IMG/VR virus record: IMGVR_UViG_3300021420_000017
Span: 82,651-146,650 of that record
DNA: 64,000 nt
Source: a virus
Reading direction: 5' to 3' (one strand)
Below the pieces are notes generated by a model. That model was not told the origin of the DNA. It did not search any database and saw nothing but the letters and a program-made list of their open reading frames with translations. This document shows, one piece after another, positions 23,095 through 31,964 of this stretch (within the stretch, counting starts at the first letter, position 1; the number at the start of each line of letters is the position of its first letter). The translations under genes were made by a program, and so were the position numbers.

Positions 23095-23595
23095 ATGAGC
23101 ACCCCCGTCCTCACTCCAGGTCAGTACGTCACGGTGCCCGGCAGCGGCTTCGTCTGCTGGTGCATCCGAAAGATCACCCGATCCCCGGTGGCGCATGCCT
23201 TCCTCTACGTGGGCCCGCAGGCCGACGGGACCGACATGGTGGAGGCTGAGCCCGGCGGGGTGCGCTTCGGCCGCACGAGCGACTACCCGGTGCGCTATGT
23301 CTCTGGGCGAGTGCTGGATCCAGCGGTCGCGAAGGCGATTGCGGAGACCGGGATCGCGATGGCGAGCAAGGACACTGACTACAACTTCCTGGCGGACTTC
23401 TATCTCGGGCTGCGCGAGGGTGCGCGACTACCTGTTCCCCAGACTCTGTTCCGGCTCGCCTCGACCGGTAAACACGTCGAGTGCGCGCAGCTTGTCGATT
23501 ACGCATACCTCGTAAATGGGGCACATCTCTTCGAGGACGGGCGCTCGCCCGGCGCTGTCTCCCCGGGCGACCTGTGGCGGTTGGACTACCACTGA
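23095..23595 (+). CDS. NlpC/P60-like (permuted papain-fold) protein, 166 aa
   Basis: Residues near 30-45 read SPVAHAFLYVGPQ, with the conserved His then a strand, and near 130 ECAQLVDYAYLV, with Cys at the start of a helix. That order (His first, Cys later) fits circularly permuted NlpC/P60 enzymes such as the YiiX type (from memory). An N-terminal GQYVTVPGSGFVCWCIRKIT region precedes them. The role could be peptidoglycan or lipid amide hydrolysis in the virion or host envelope. Start is ATG 23095 (after AGGA); an in-frame ATG at 23086 is equally possible. Confidence 0.65.
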   Translation: MSTPVLTPGQYVTVPGSGFVCWCIRKITRSPVAHAFLYVGPQADGTDMVEAEPGGVRFGRTSDYPVRYVSGRVLDPAVAKAIAETGIAMASKDTDYNFLADFYLGLREGARLPVPQTLFRLASTGKHVECAQLVDYAYLVNGAHLFEDGRSPGAVSPGDLWRLDYH

Positions 23596-23617
23596 CCTGC
23601 TCCGCGCGGGATGGATG

Positions 23618-23653
23618 CTGCCCTCCGCGCCGCTGGAGCCCCTGAAGTAGTGA
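23618..23653 (+). promoter_or_regulatory. bipartite late element (CTGCCC-N20-GAAGTAGTGA)
   Basis: One mismatch in the first box, exact second box, 20-base spacer. It lies about 70 bases before GTG 23724, the first gene of the long fibre-like region, the largest distance among the copies. Confidence 0.65.
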
Positions 23654-23723
23654 AGAGGACTCTGCCTCGTGATGCGGGTCTTCTTCGGGTCGGTGCTCAA
23701 CTCAACCAGCGCGGAGCTGAACT

Positions 23724-24398
23724 GTGACGGCTGATTTCAAGCAGGGCGCCTCTCTTCTCGGAGGCGTGCTGGCCTCGGGGTGCGTGAATCCCACCTATGC
23801 CTGCGCTTTCACTGGCTCTCCGACCGGTGGCACCTTCACCGTATCCATCACCACCGGGATCGGTGGTGTCTCAAATACTCAGTCCACCGGGGCGATCACC
23901 TACTCCGCGAGCCTGACAGCGGCCTCGATTCAGGCCACGGTGCAGGCACTGCCCGGGATGTCGAGCGTCATGGTGACGGGCCCCAACGGCGGCCCTTTCA
24001 CGTTCACCATCCCGAACTCGCTGGGCGTGTCGACAGTGTCGATCTCGGCGCAGGCCCTGACCGGTGGATCCACTCCTTCGGCCGCGATCACGAGCAATGG
24101 GGTTTCGACCTTGCTCTACGCGGTCCCCGTCGCCTCAGCCGTCAAGGTCGCGACATTCTACGTCAGCGCGGCGGCCGGGCAGGCAGGCTACCTATCGATC
24201 TCCGTGATCCCCAATGGGGGCGCGCAAGACGGAACTCACGTTGCCGTTCCGGGCTACCCACTCGTGGCCTACGACTTCCTGAGTCAGGAGGACGTCCTGT
24301 CCGTCGTTAAGGGCGCGATGTGGGATGCCGGGACCCAGTTGTATCTCTACTGCCCGGCCGCCGTCACCTATGGTCTCACCGGGGCGGTGTCGTCCTAG
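23724..24398 (+). CDS. beta-rich virion protein, 224 aa
   Basis: GTG 23724 follows CGGAGC. Thr/Ser/Gly/Val-rich with Ig-like strand patterns (TFTVSITTGIGGVSN, SLTAASIQATVQALPG, PFTFTIPNSLGVSTVSI), the repeating strand structure of phage decoration and fibre proteins. It ends in TGLTGAVSS and its stop overlaps the next gene's GTG. Sits at the head of the fibre-like block after a promoter element. A fibre base or head fibre are the likeliest roles. Confidence 0.6.
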   Translation: MTADFKQGASLLGGVLASGCVNPTYACAFTGSPTGGTFTVSITTGIGGVSNTQSTGAITYSASLTAASIQATVQALPGMSSVMVTGPNGGPFTFTIPNSLGVSTVSISAQALTGGSTPSAAITSNGVSTLLYAVPVASAVKVATFYVSAAAGQAGYLSISVIPNGGAQDGTHVAVPGYPLVAYDFLSQEDVLSVVKGAMWDAGTQLYLYCPAAVTYGLTGAVSS

Positions 24399-26470
24399 TG
24401 CCCGGCTTTTCCGCTCTGAATAAGCGCACGCCGCGCACCAACCCGGCCGACGCTCGCTATGACGCCAACGGGGCAGCGTCCGCAGCGATTGCATCCTCTG
24501 CACAGAAGGCCAATAACGGGTCAGACTTCGCGGACCCCGGATCGACCCGATCGAACCTACAAGTTCCGATGCTCGGTCCATGCAAAGCCGTCGCGACAGC
24601 AAATATCACCCTGTCGGGAACGCAGGTAGTCGACGGCTATGCGGCAGGGGTCGGAGACCAGATTCTCGCGAGCGCGCAGACACTGGGCGCCCAGAATGGC
24701 CCCTGGGTGGTCGCTACCGGGGCCTGGACTCGTCCCACTGATTATGCGAGCGGTTCGGTCATCAAGGGGCGCATGCTCCAGGTCAACACTGGCTCAACAG
24801 CCAACATCGGTCTCTGGACGATGTTGGCTTCTACCTCGGTGACAGTCGATACCACAGCCACGACGTGGGTTCCAGCAGGTCAGGCGCGCAACGATGCAAG
24901 GTACGACGTGGCTGGCGCCGCTGCCACGGCGCAGACAGCAGCGCAGGCGTACACGGACTCTGAAACGACACGGGCGCAGACAGCAGAGCTGCTGGCAGCC
25001 AAGAAGTCCGCAAACCTTTCTGACCTGACAAGCACCTCGACGGCGAGAGCCAACATCAGCGCGGCCAAGTCGGGTGTGAACAGTGACATCACCAGTCTGA
25101 CGGGGCTCACGACCCCGTTGGCGGTCTCCGAGGGCGGCACGGGCAGCGCCTCCCAGAACTTCGTTGATCTCTCGACAGCCCAGACGGTTGCGGGTGTCAA
25201 GACGTTCTCCAGCGCGCCGGTGGTTCCTGCCGCCTCGTTCCCCGAGTCGGCCGTCACCGGCTTGGTTGCCGACCTCGCGGCCAAGGCACCACTTGCCTCT
25301 CCCACTTTCACCGGGACGGTCACTACTCCTGTCCCGGTCAACGCGACCGACGCCGCGACGAAGGCCTATGTCGACTCGGTTGCCGCCGGATTATCAACGA
25401 AGGCATCATGTCGTGTCGCTACGACCGCCTCGCTTCCGGCCAACACCTATGCGAGCGGAGTACTGACTGCTAATGCCTTTGGAGCTTTGACGGTCGATAC
25501 GGTTGCCGTTTCGGTTGGCGACAGAATTAACGTCAAGAATGAAACGGCCCAGGCTAACAACGGGCTGTATGTGGTCACTGCGACGGGGAGTGCGGGAGCG
25601 ACCTATGTGCTTACCCGCACCTCGGACATGAACACCGGGGCGCAGATCCCGGGTGCCTTCGTCTTCATTGAGCAGGGATCTGCGAACAGCAGTTCTGGTT
25701 GGGTGGTCGGCGCCGCCGGTCCCTACACGCTCGGAACGACAGCCATCATTTGGACCCAGTTTTCCGGTGCCGGTGAGATCACTGTCGACTCGACCCTCAC
25801 CGAGGCAGGTAACCAGATCTCTCGCTCGGCGATCACAGGTGACGTCTCAGTCCCTGCTGGATCAAACGTGGCAACGCTGGCCACAGCAAACGCCAATACG
25901 GGCTCCTTCGGCACGGCATCTCAGGTCCCGACGCTGACGCTGGATGGCAAGGGGCGGACGACGGCAGCAGCCAACACGTCGATCCAGATCGCGGAATCCC
26001 AGGTCACTGGACTGACTGCCGACTTGGCCGCGCGGAGTACCACTTTAGTTCTTAAGCCCGTGCAAACGGCCTCATTTACTGCAGTGGTAGGGAATATCTA
26101 CCCGATTAATGCCAACAACGCTGTGATAGTCACGCTCCCCACCGCTCCTGCGGACAAGTCGATCGTTCAGTTCAAGGTCACTATCGGATCCACTGTCGGG
26201 TTGCCCACCGGTGGCCAACTCAATAATCCGGTTATTTACAACACCGGTGGCTCAGATGTCATCAATGTGGCTGGTGGCGTTACCACTGGGCATTTATATC
26301 TGTTAGACCAGGCCGTTACCCTTCAATATGATCAGACGACCGCCGTCTGGATAGCTACCGGTGACGATTTACCGCTCGCTCAGCTCGATGCCCGCTATGG
26401 GCCTTCGACTCTTGATGGGGGCGCCCCGGGCGTACCAAATACTGACACCTACGACGGAGGGGCACCATGA
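24398..26470 (+). CDS. tail fibre protein, 690 aa
   Basis: GTG 24398 overlaps the previous TAG. The N-terminal 160 residues include a module starting KANNGSDFADPGSTRSNLQ and a beta-rich IDGY/VDGYAAGVGDQILASAQ unit that recurs in this protein and in the 29163 gene. The middle has fibre repeats (ANLSDLTSTSTARANI; VSEGGTGSASQN; PTFTGTVTTPVPVNATDAAT). The distal part repeats the GDRINVKNE-type unit, and the end reads LDGGAPGVPNTDTYDGGAP. Long trimeric fibres with these repeats bind receptors in many phages. Overlaps the next gene by ATGA. Confidence 0.75.
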   Translation: MPGFSALNKRTPRTNPADARYDANGAASAAIASSAQKANNGSDFADPGSTRSNLQVPMLGPCKAVATANITLSGTQVVDGYAAGVGDQILASAQTLGAQNGPWVVATGAWTRPTDYASGSVIKGRMLQVNTGSTANIGLWTMLASTSVTVDTTATTWVPAGQARNDARYDVAGAAATAQTAAQAYTDSETTRAQTAELLAAKKSANLSDLTSTSTARANISAAKSGVNSDITSLTGLTTPLAVSEGGTGSASQNFVDLSTAQTVAGVKTFSSAPVVPAASFPESAVTGLVADLAAKAPLASPTFTGTVTTPVPVNATDAATKAYVDSVAAGLSTKASCRVATTASLPANTYASGVLTANAFGALTVDTVAVSVGDRINVKNETAQANNGLYVVTATGSAGATYVLTRTSDMNTGAQIPGAFVFIEQGSANSSSGWVVGAAGPYTLGTTAIIWTQFSGAGEITVDSTLTEAGNQISRSAITGDVSVPAGSNVATLATANANTGSFGTASQVPTLTLDGKGRTTAAANTSIQIAESQVTGLTADLAARSTTLVLKPVQTASFTAVVGNIYPINANNAVIVTLPTAPADKSIVQFKVTIGSTVGLPTGGQLNNPVIYNTGGSDVINVAGGVTTGHLYLLDQAVTLQYDQTTAVWIATGDDLPLAQLDARYGPSTLDGGAPGVPNTDTYDGGAP
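24504..24540 (+). repeat. 37-bp direct repeat, copy 1
   Basis: Identical to 29296-29332. It encodes the KANNGSDFADPG module in two fibre genes 4.8 kb apart and lies at the start of a longer region of about 120 related residues, a candidate for recombination between fibres. Confidence 0.9.
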
Positions 26471-26973
26471 GCACGTTGCTCGGCGACATCCTGATGAAGC
26501 GTGGAACTGCAGCACAGTGGACTGCCGCCAACGACGTTCTCCGTGCCAGCGAGCATGGATATGAGACAGATACCCACAAGCAAAAGATCGGCGATGGCAC
26601 CACTGCGTGGAACTCACTGGCTTACACTTCCGGGCCAGGCCTTTGGTCGCTGCTGATCGAGAATGTCAATGCGGTCGCGACATCCGGTGCTGCGGTGACC
26701 ATTCCCGACGTCACTGTCGCCACGCTCAACCGCGTGGTGTTGACCGCCAACTGCACTCTGACGTTTCCTACTGCTGCTGCGGGTAAGACTTTTCTGATCG
26801 CTCTCGTTCAGGACGGGACCGGTTCTCGGACCGCGACCTGGCCGAGCACAGTGAAGTGGCCTTCCGGGACCACGCCGACGCTGACGGCGACGGCAAACAA
26901 GACCGACCTGTTTTCGTTCTCCTGCTTGGATGGAACGAACTGGCTATCCTTGGTTGTCGGCCAGGCGTTCTAA
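26467..26973 (+). CDS. fibre-associated protein with Mtd-N-like head, 168 aa
   Basis: ATG overlaps the previous stop. The first 55 residues (LMKRGTAAQWTAANDVL, HGYETDTHKQKIGDGTTAWN) match the short R-G-T-x-x-x-W...G-E-x-G-x-E-T-D...IGDGxTxW pattern of major tropism determinant N-terminal domains (family pattern from memory). The rest is a beta sandwich typical of fibre tips (RTATWPSTVKWPSGTTP). A second protein with this head is at 40188. Likely a fibre or adaptor component. Confidence 0.65.
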   Translation: MSTLLGDILMKRGTAAQWTAANDVLRASEHGYETDTHKQKIGDGTTAWNSLAYTSGPGLWSLLIENVNAVATSGAAVTIPDVTVATLNRVVLTANCTLTFPTAAAGKTFLIALVQDGTGSRTATWPSTVKWPSGTTPTLTATANKTDLFSFSCLDGTNWLSLVVGQAF

Positions 26974-27632
26974 TGCGAGCTTCGCATCTCGTCCTGTGTC
27001 AACCTCCTCCCAGTGGAGGTAGCGGTATTGCTGTACGCAGTTTCGCATTAGCCCACACCATTGCTATCGGTCAGGGCCCGGCTATCACGTCAGCCACATA
27101 TAATGGCGGCGTTACTCCGGTGGCGGGCGATTTGCTGATTGCGTTTGTTAGTATTCGAGACGCTGGTGGTTTAGGCGAGGCTGGTCCGATTAATACGCCC
27201 ACCAACTGGACTGCGCGGGGTCATATCGATACTTCGCCGGATAACTTCTCGTTAGCGATGTTCAGCAGGATAGCGACTGCGACGAGTGCCGATAACATTA
27301 CACCCGCCAGTTCTACTGATGCGGACTTCGAGGATGACTACGACGTCGCGGTTATTGCAGTGAAGAACACAGCGGGAGTAAGTGGCACCCCACCCACTCC
27401 AGTGAATAGTAGCACCGCGCCATCTACGGGATCTGTAGGAGATCTTCTTATTGGAGGCTGGTTTCAATATCCCGCAGGGTCAAACACGGGACTTCCTGGG
27501 TCCATGACTCAGATCGTGTCCGATAATACTGACGACCCACAGCTCTCAGTTGGATACGAGCTGCTTGCCAGTCCTGGGACACGAACTGGGACTGGCACAT
27601 ACGCGGCAGTCATCGCGGCAGCCCACCTCTGA
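26973..27632 (+). CDS. beta-sandwich fibre-associated protein, 219 aa
   Basis: ATG 26973 overlaps the previous TAA. The sequence has alternating strand patterns around TSATYNGGVTPVAGDLLIAF, GWFQYPAGSNTG and YELLASPGTRTGTGTYAAVI, resembling collar or fibre-tip domains with a jelly-roll or lectin fold. G+C is a little lower than in neighbours. No catalytic motif is visible. Role in receptor binding inferred from location. Confidence 0.6.
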   Translation: MRASHLVLCQPPPSGGSGIAVRSFALAHTIAIGQGPAITSATYNGGVTPVAGDLLIAFVSIRDAGGLGEAGPINTPTNWTARGHIDTSPDNFSLAMFSRIATATSADNITPASSTDADFEDDYDVAVIAVKNTAGVSGTPPTPVNSSTAPSTGSVGDLLIGGWFQYPAGSNTGLPGSMTQIVSDNTDDPQLSVGYELLASPGTRTGTGTYAAVIAAAHL

Positions 27633-27647
27633 TGAGGAGCCGGTGAT

Positions 27648-29108
27648 ATGGCTACGCTAGTTGATGGAGGAGCCCCGTCGGGGGCTAGCACATCCGACAC
27701 CATCAGCGGCGGCCCCGACAATGACGTCACACTGCCCATCGCGCAGACCGACGTCACGGGGCTCGTCGCAGCGCTGGGGGCCAAGGCGGACGCGACGGCC
27801 ACTACGACAGCTCTGGCCGCGAAGGCGAATGAGACCGAGCTGGCTGCCTACGTCAAGACGATCAATCATGCCTCTCCTGATGGCTCAGGCGACGTGGAAG
27901 TGGTCATACCGTCAGCCACGGGAGTGGTCCCTTATCACAATCACAACCACCTCGTAGAGCCTCTGGGGGTTGTTAAACACACTGCATCGATGTTGGCGGC
28001 CGAGTTCACGATCACTCAAGGCTTGAACGTCTTCATCGTGAATGCCAACTCGACATTCACCATCGAGGCCCCGCAGTTCGCCGACTCGGAATACAGTCCG
28101 ACCAGTGGCGCCCGTACACCCTTCGGGTCGGCCGGACCCGAGTGGTACTCCACTGCCGCCGGTGGGAGCCAGTTCGGCGCGTTCCCGTTCGAGACGCGGC
28201 ATATCATCGACGTCGCCGTGATCCAGGATGACGTCGGCGGTCATAGCGTCACGTTCCAGAACCTTTTCGAGGGTGCGCCCGTGGCGCTGACCACCGGCGC
28301 GACCTACCCCGGTCCGGCAACCACTACTGCGAATGCTGTTTCATTTTGGCGATTCACTTGGTATGGGCTCCCTCTTGGTTGGGTGCGCGACCTCCTCGGT
28401 GATGGTGCCGCAATGACGATAAAGCCTCTGCCATCATCGACATCCACCTATATCCGAGGCCACTACGTCAGCACGTGCAGTGCTGCTGACGCCACAGCTA
28501 TCGTTACCAACCTCAAGATGATCCCGCTGAACGCCAGGAAGGTTCTCTACGCGGCGGGCCTATACGCCGAACTTGCGCCGGGCAACCAGTCCCCGAGTTT
28601 GATCTGCATCCATAGCGGCGATCTGCCGGGAAGTCGATCTCAAACAGGTTCCCGACCTCTGACCAGCTTCACCCGGCTCGTGTCTCCAAATGGCAGCGGT
28701 GTCGGTGCGGCCTCTTGGACAAACAACGTCAATCCCGTGCTACATGAGTCTGGCCACGCACTGGACTTCATCCTCTATCGCAATGGCGTACCGGTCAGCG
28801 GGACGACGTACTACCGTGTGGGCGATGATCCGAGATTCATCTCTTTGTACAATACCTGTGTTCCTCGTTCTTGGACTGGACGCAACGACTACTACCTCGT
28901 TGACAATGCCTTCTCAGCCGGGGGGATCGGCAAGAATGAGTGGATGGCCCAGATGCTGGGCTGTTACACGTACTATTTGTATCTGACGAACAACTCGTTA
29001 TCGGACGCGACTCTCCTCGAAACCGAGTGGAGTGGCGCAGCGCCGGACGACATCATCGCCACCTTCAAAACGACCGCAGCCTCAGCGTTATCAGCATGGT
29101 TGTCGTAG
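27648..29108 (+). CDS. virion protein with HEXXH metalloprotease domain, 486 aa
   Basis: The N-terminus (MATLVDGGAPSG) matches the tag of the 29163 gene, so this belongs to the fibre set. The middle has a beta-rich region near 100-250. The C-terminal 220 residues form a zinc metalloprotease: His366-Glu367-x-x-His370 in HESGHALDF and a third ligand candidate Glu431 in NEWMAQML, with a Tyr/Asn-rich stretch between. This spacing (HEXXH, then about 60 residues, then ExxA) fits gluzincin-type proteases such as lethal-factor-like (ATLF) families. Substrate could be a host surface or capsule protein. Start ATG is 15 bases after the previous stop. Confidence 0.7.
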   Translation: MATLVDGGAPSGASTSDTISGGPDNDVTLPIAQTDVTGLVAALGAKADATATTTALAAKANETELAAYVKTINHASPDGSGDVEVVIPSATGVVPYHNHNHLVEPLGVVKHTASMLAAEFTITQGLNVFIVNANSTFTIEAPQFADSEYSPTSGARTPFGSAGPEWYSTAAGGSQFGAFPFETRHIIDVAVIQDDVGGHSVTFQNLFEGAPVALTTGATYPGPATTTANAVSFWRFTWYGLPLGWVRDLLGDGAAMTIKPLPSSTSTYIRGHYVSTCSAADATAIVTNLKMIPLNARKVLYAAGLYAELAPGNQSPSLICIHSGDLPGSRSQTGSRPLTSFTRLVSPNGSGVGAASWTNNVNPVLHESGHALDFILYRNGVPVSGTTYYRVGDDPRFISLYNTCVPRSWTGRNDYYLVDNAFSAGGIGKNEWMAQMLGCYTYYLYLTNNSLSDATLLETEWSGAAPDDIIATFKTTAASALSAWLS

Positions 29109-29162
29109 CTCATCCGCGATGTGGCGTCGATCGTTTGTCCCGGCATATAGAAAGAGGTTGAT

Positions 29163-30476
29163 ATGGCTACGTTGGCCGATGGAGGCGCTCCCTCGGGAGT
29201 AAGCATCTCAGATTCCATCATCACGACGGCCCTGGTCGCGAAGGCTGATCTCGTTGGCGGGATAGTGCCCGAGACGGAACTGGCGGGGTATGCGAAGAAG
29301 GCCAATAACGGGTCAGACTTCGCGGACCCCGGGTCAGTGCGGGCGAACCTGAATGAGCCGGTGCTCGGCTCATGTCAGGCCGTCGCGACAGCAAATATCA
29401 CCTTGTCGGGAACGCAGACGATTGATGGTTACGCGGCTGTCGCAGGAGATCGCATCCTTGCCACTGCGCAGACCACGGGCTCGCAAAACGGCCCCTGGCT
29501 AGTCGCTTCAGGAGCCTGGACTCGTCCTACTGACTATGCGAGCAGTGCGGTCGTGACTGGTCGCACCGTCCAGGTGCGCACGGGCTCGGCTTCGAATATC
29601 GGCCTGTGGACATTGCTCACCTCAACATCTGTGACGGTCGACACGACAGCGACCACGTGGTCGCTGGCTGGCCGAGCAGCAGGCGATGCGAGGTACGTCA
29701 TAGGTCTAGCGGGGGCTGCCGTCATTACGACCTCGGCGACGCCTGTTGGCGGGAAGAAGAACTCTTACAATGCCTCGGGCGGCTCACTCACTCCAAGCCT
29801 GCCTGCCCTATCGGGATTGTCGGCTGGTCCGACCGAGTATTACGTTGAGAAAAGTATTGCAGACACCAGTGCAAATACCATTACCTTTGTGTGTGCCGGT
29901 GCGGACACTTTTGATTACAGCCCAACTGCGACCAGTCTTCAGCTCGTTGAGCCCAGTGAATGGTATGTGTTAGTGGTCGTATCGATTAGTGGCACGAAGT
30001 ATTGGTCTATCAAAGGGATGGGGGCGGGCCGGTTTCTGAACGACGCGCGGTATGCATCTGGGACGCTTCTGGCCACGGCAACTGGCGCCACTGGTTCTGG
30101 GTCGCTGACATCGACGTCGACTAACTACGTTGTCGGGAGTAGCGCGGTCACAATAGTGCTTGCGTCACAGCGGCGCCTGCGGATCGCGGTTAACGCGCTG
30201 ATCATCCCGGGCTCGTCTACCCCGGGTACTTATACCGTCTTCCCGGCCTACAACTCAGGGGGGTACAACCTCGCCGGAGCAGGTCAAGTGGGTTCTTGGG
30301 GTGCGCAGGGGAGCACGACTAACAACCAGGGAATAACCATCTCTAAGGAAGACAACATTCTGTTGTCGGCCGGTACTTATACGTTTTATCCGATAATCCA
30401 GCGGCTGTCGGGCGGGTCTACGACAGATACAGCGAACTACGGTTACGTTGCCGTCTACGATGCAGGGCCATCGTAA
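29163..30476 (+). CDS. fibre protein related to the 24398 gene, 437 aa
   Basis: Begins MATLADGGAPSGVSISD and then carries the KANNGSDFADPGSVRANL module and the DGYAAVAGDRILATAQTTG unit nearly identical to those in the 24398 gene, including 37 identical bases. After residue 175 it diverges into a unique C-terminal domain (TSATPVGGKKNSYNASGGSL and NYVVGSSAVTIVLASQRRLR). A conserved stalk with a divergent tip is typical of fibres under receptor-driven selection. A possible sigma70-like promoter lies after it. Confidence 0.7.
   Translation: MATLADGGAPSGVSISDSIITTALVAKADLVGGIVPETELAGYAKKANNGSDFADPGSVRANLNEPVLGSCQAVATANITLSGTQTIDGYAAVAGDRILATAQTTGSQNGPWLVASGAWTRPTDYASSAVVTGRTVQVRTGSASNIGLWTLLTSTSVTVDTTATTWSLAGRAAGDARYVIGLAGAAVITTSATPVGGKKNSYNASGGSLTPSLPALSGLSAGPTEYYVEKSIADTSANTITFVCAGADTFDYSPTATSLQLVEPSEWYVLVVVSISGTKYWSIKGMGAGRFLNDARYASGTLLATATGATGSGSLTSTSTNYVVGSSAVTIVLASQRRLRIAVNALIIPGSSTPGTYTVFPAYNSGGYNLAGAGQVGSWGAQGSTTNNQGITISKEDNILLSAGTYTFYPIIQRLSGGSTTDTANYGYVAVYDAGPS
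29296..29332 (+). repeat. 37-bp direct repeat, copy 2
   Basis: Second copy of the fibre-module sequence found at 24504-24540. Confidence 0.9.
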
Positions 30477-30501
30477 CGGGATGATCCATCGATCCGACCA
30501 C

Positions 30502-30529
30502 TTGATACTCGCCTCGATCTTGGTAGGTT
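30502..30529 (+). promoter_or_regulatory. possible sigma70-type promoter
   Basis: TTGATA at 30502-30507 and TAGGTT at 30524-30529 with a 16-base spacer, ending only seven bases before ATG 30536. This would leave little leader, so it is weak. It is the only plausible signal in the gap before the membrane protein gene. Confidence 0.25.
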
Positions 30530-30535
30530 CGGTTC

Positions 30536-31159
30536 ATGAGAAAAGACCCTGATACCCCGATCTACAGTCCTAATGCGGTAGAGATCCGCGATGGTGCGGT
30601 GCACTACCACTTCGCGGATAAGGATCTGCAGAGCTACATGGAGACCAACTACGGCTTCGTGTGGGACCCGGATCACGACTGCGGGCCCAACCTCTACACC
30701 GGCGTTCATCACTATGGGGCCTACGTAGCCAAGGCGAGCTGGATGCCGGACGGAAGTCTGCATATTGGCATCAACCAGGGCATCCGGGCCTGGCACAACA
30801 CTCAGCCGGAGTTGGTTCGGCAAGACGAACTCGCCAAGGAGAAGGCCACCAACGCCAAAGTCCTCGGGATCGGCATCTGGCAGACCATCGGCTTCATCGC
30901 CTTCCTGATCGCGATGGGCACAAGCAGTCATGCGGATACGAACTTCGCCCCAATCTTCATCATCGGGTGGATCATCTGGATCTTCCTGGGCTTCCTCCCG
31001 GTGATCATCAACTACGAGCCCAAGAGTGAGCTGGGCAAGTTCATTCACGAGATCAGTCCCTATATCGGGGCCGCGATCGTGGCCAAGCACGTCTACGATC
31101 GCCACGAGAAGAGGCAGGCCGAGCAGATCGCGGACGCGGTCCGAAGGGGACTCCTCTAA
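30536..31159 (+). CDS. two-span membrane protein, 207 aa
   Basis: About 115 residues of soluble alpha/beta sequence (IYSPNAVEIRDGAVHYHFAD onward) precede two hydrophobic helices, GIGIWQTIGFIAFLIAM and FIIGWIIWIFLGFLPVII, then a basic Lys/Arg helix with AKHVYDRHEKRQAEQIADAV. The hydrophobic pair would form a hairpin with both ends cytoplasmic. It is a non-structural-looking gene in the middle of the fibre block. Superinfection exclusion or takeover at the membrane is possible but unsupported. Confidence 0.65.
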   Translation: MRKDPDTPIYSPNAVEIRDGAVHYHFADKDLQSYMETNYGFVWDPDHDCGPNLYTGVHHYGAYVAKASWMPDGSLHIGINQGIRAWHNTQPELVRQDELAKEKATNAKVLGIGIWQTIGFIAFLIAMGTSSHADTNFAPIFIIGWIIWIFLGFLPVIINYEPKSELGKFIHEISPYIGAAIVAKHVYDRHEKRQAEQIADAVRRGLL

Positions 31160-31172
31160 CGGGCGACCGGCC

Positions 31173-31208
31173 CTGTCTCAGGCGGTCTTGCGGGACCTGA
31201 AGTAGTGA
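31173..31208 (+). promoter_or_regulatory. bipartite late element (CTGTCT-N20-GAAGTAGTGA)
   Basis: Perfect match with a 20-base spacer, 43 bases before GTG 31251. It follows the end of the membrane protein gene. Confidence 0.7.
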
Positions 31209-31250
31209 GGGCCACTCCAGGCGGCCATCCACACACCTGAGAGGTTCATC

Positions 31251-31835
31251 GTGGGAAAGCAAGTTACCGTTTTGAGCGGTTTCACTGATGTCGCTCTGCC
31301 GAAGATCTACACGGTCCCGGTCTCCTCGGCGGTCGCGGGCACTCCTGCCCAGACGGTCCAGGTACTCGGCGTCGGCGGCTACAACGCGGGCGACACGGTG
31401 ACCCTGACCGACGCTGAGTATGCCGCGCTCTCGGCCGCCGTCACCCGGGCCCTGGGCAGCCCCACCACCGTGGCGCAGCCCTTCCGCCCCTCGGCCGATC
31501 CGACGTCCTCCAAGGCCACTGTGGCGGCCACCACGTCGGGCACCATCGCCCTGGCGCTGGGCTACAACATCGTAGGCCCGGTGACCGGAGCCACCGTGCT
31601 GACGCTGCCCGCTGCGGGTGCGGGCTGGACGGCGGGATCGCGCTCGACGGTCAGCGTCAAGATCACTCAGGACGCGACCGGCTCCCGGGCGATCACGCAC
31701 CCGACCGGGGTCCGCTGGTTCGGGGGATCTGCTCCCACTGCGACCACCACGGCCAGCAAGGCGGATTACTTCGAGTATTTCAGCGATGACGGTGGAGTGA
31801 CCGTGTACGGGCGAGTGCTCGGGCAGAGTGCCTGA
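31251..31835 (+). CDS. beta-rich virion protein, 194 aa
   Basis: GTG 31251 follows GAGAGG. The N-terminal 65 residues (VLSGFTDVALP, then AGDTVTLTDAEYAALSAAVT) recur in the 41360 fibre, marking a shared attachment domain. The C-terminal 110 residues are a beta sandwich also seen in the 26467 protein (TAGSRSTVSVKITQDATGSR). A head-tail or fibre-adaptor role is likely. A terminator hairpin follows. Confidence 0.6.
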   Translation: MGKQVTVLSGFTDVALPKIYTVPVSSAVAGTPAQTVQVLGVGGYNAGDTVTLTDAEYAALSAAVTRALGSPTTVAQPFRPSADPTSSKATVAATTSGTIALALGYNIVGPVTGATVLTLPAAGAGWTAGSRSTVSVKITQDATGSRAITHPTGVRWFGGSAPTATTTASKADYFEYFSDDGGVTVYGRVLGQSA

Positions 31836-31847
31836 TTGATGTGAGCT

Positions 31848-31892
31848 AACAGCGCACCGAGGACTCCGCTCTGGTCCTCGGTGCGCTGTTTC
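31848..31892. terminator. hairpin terminator
   Basis: A 17-bp perfect stem (AACAGCGCACCGAGGAC and its complement) with a nine-base loop and TTTC at the end. It ends the unit that starts at the 31173 element; a degenerate element follows at once. Confidence 0.9.
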
Positions 31893-31899
31893 ATCTGTC

Positions 31900-31935
31900 C
31901 TGTCTGAGTGATACCTGGGACAAGTGAAGTATCGA
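31900..31935 (+). promoter_or_regulatory. degenerate bipartite late element
   Basis: CTGTCT followed by exactly 20 bases and GAAGTATCGA, which keeps six of ten bases of the second box. It lies directly behind a terminator and 30 bases before ATG 31965, the position expected of a promoter. Confidence 0.5.
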
Positions 31936-31964
31936 CAGCCTCCATCGTGAAGGGAACCACCGAC

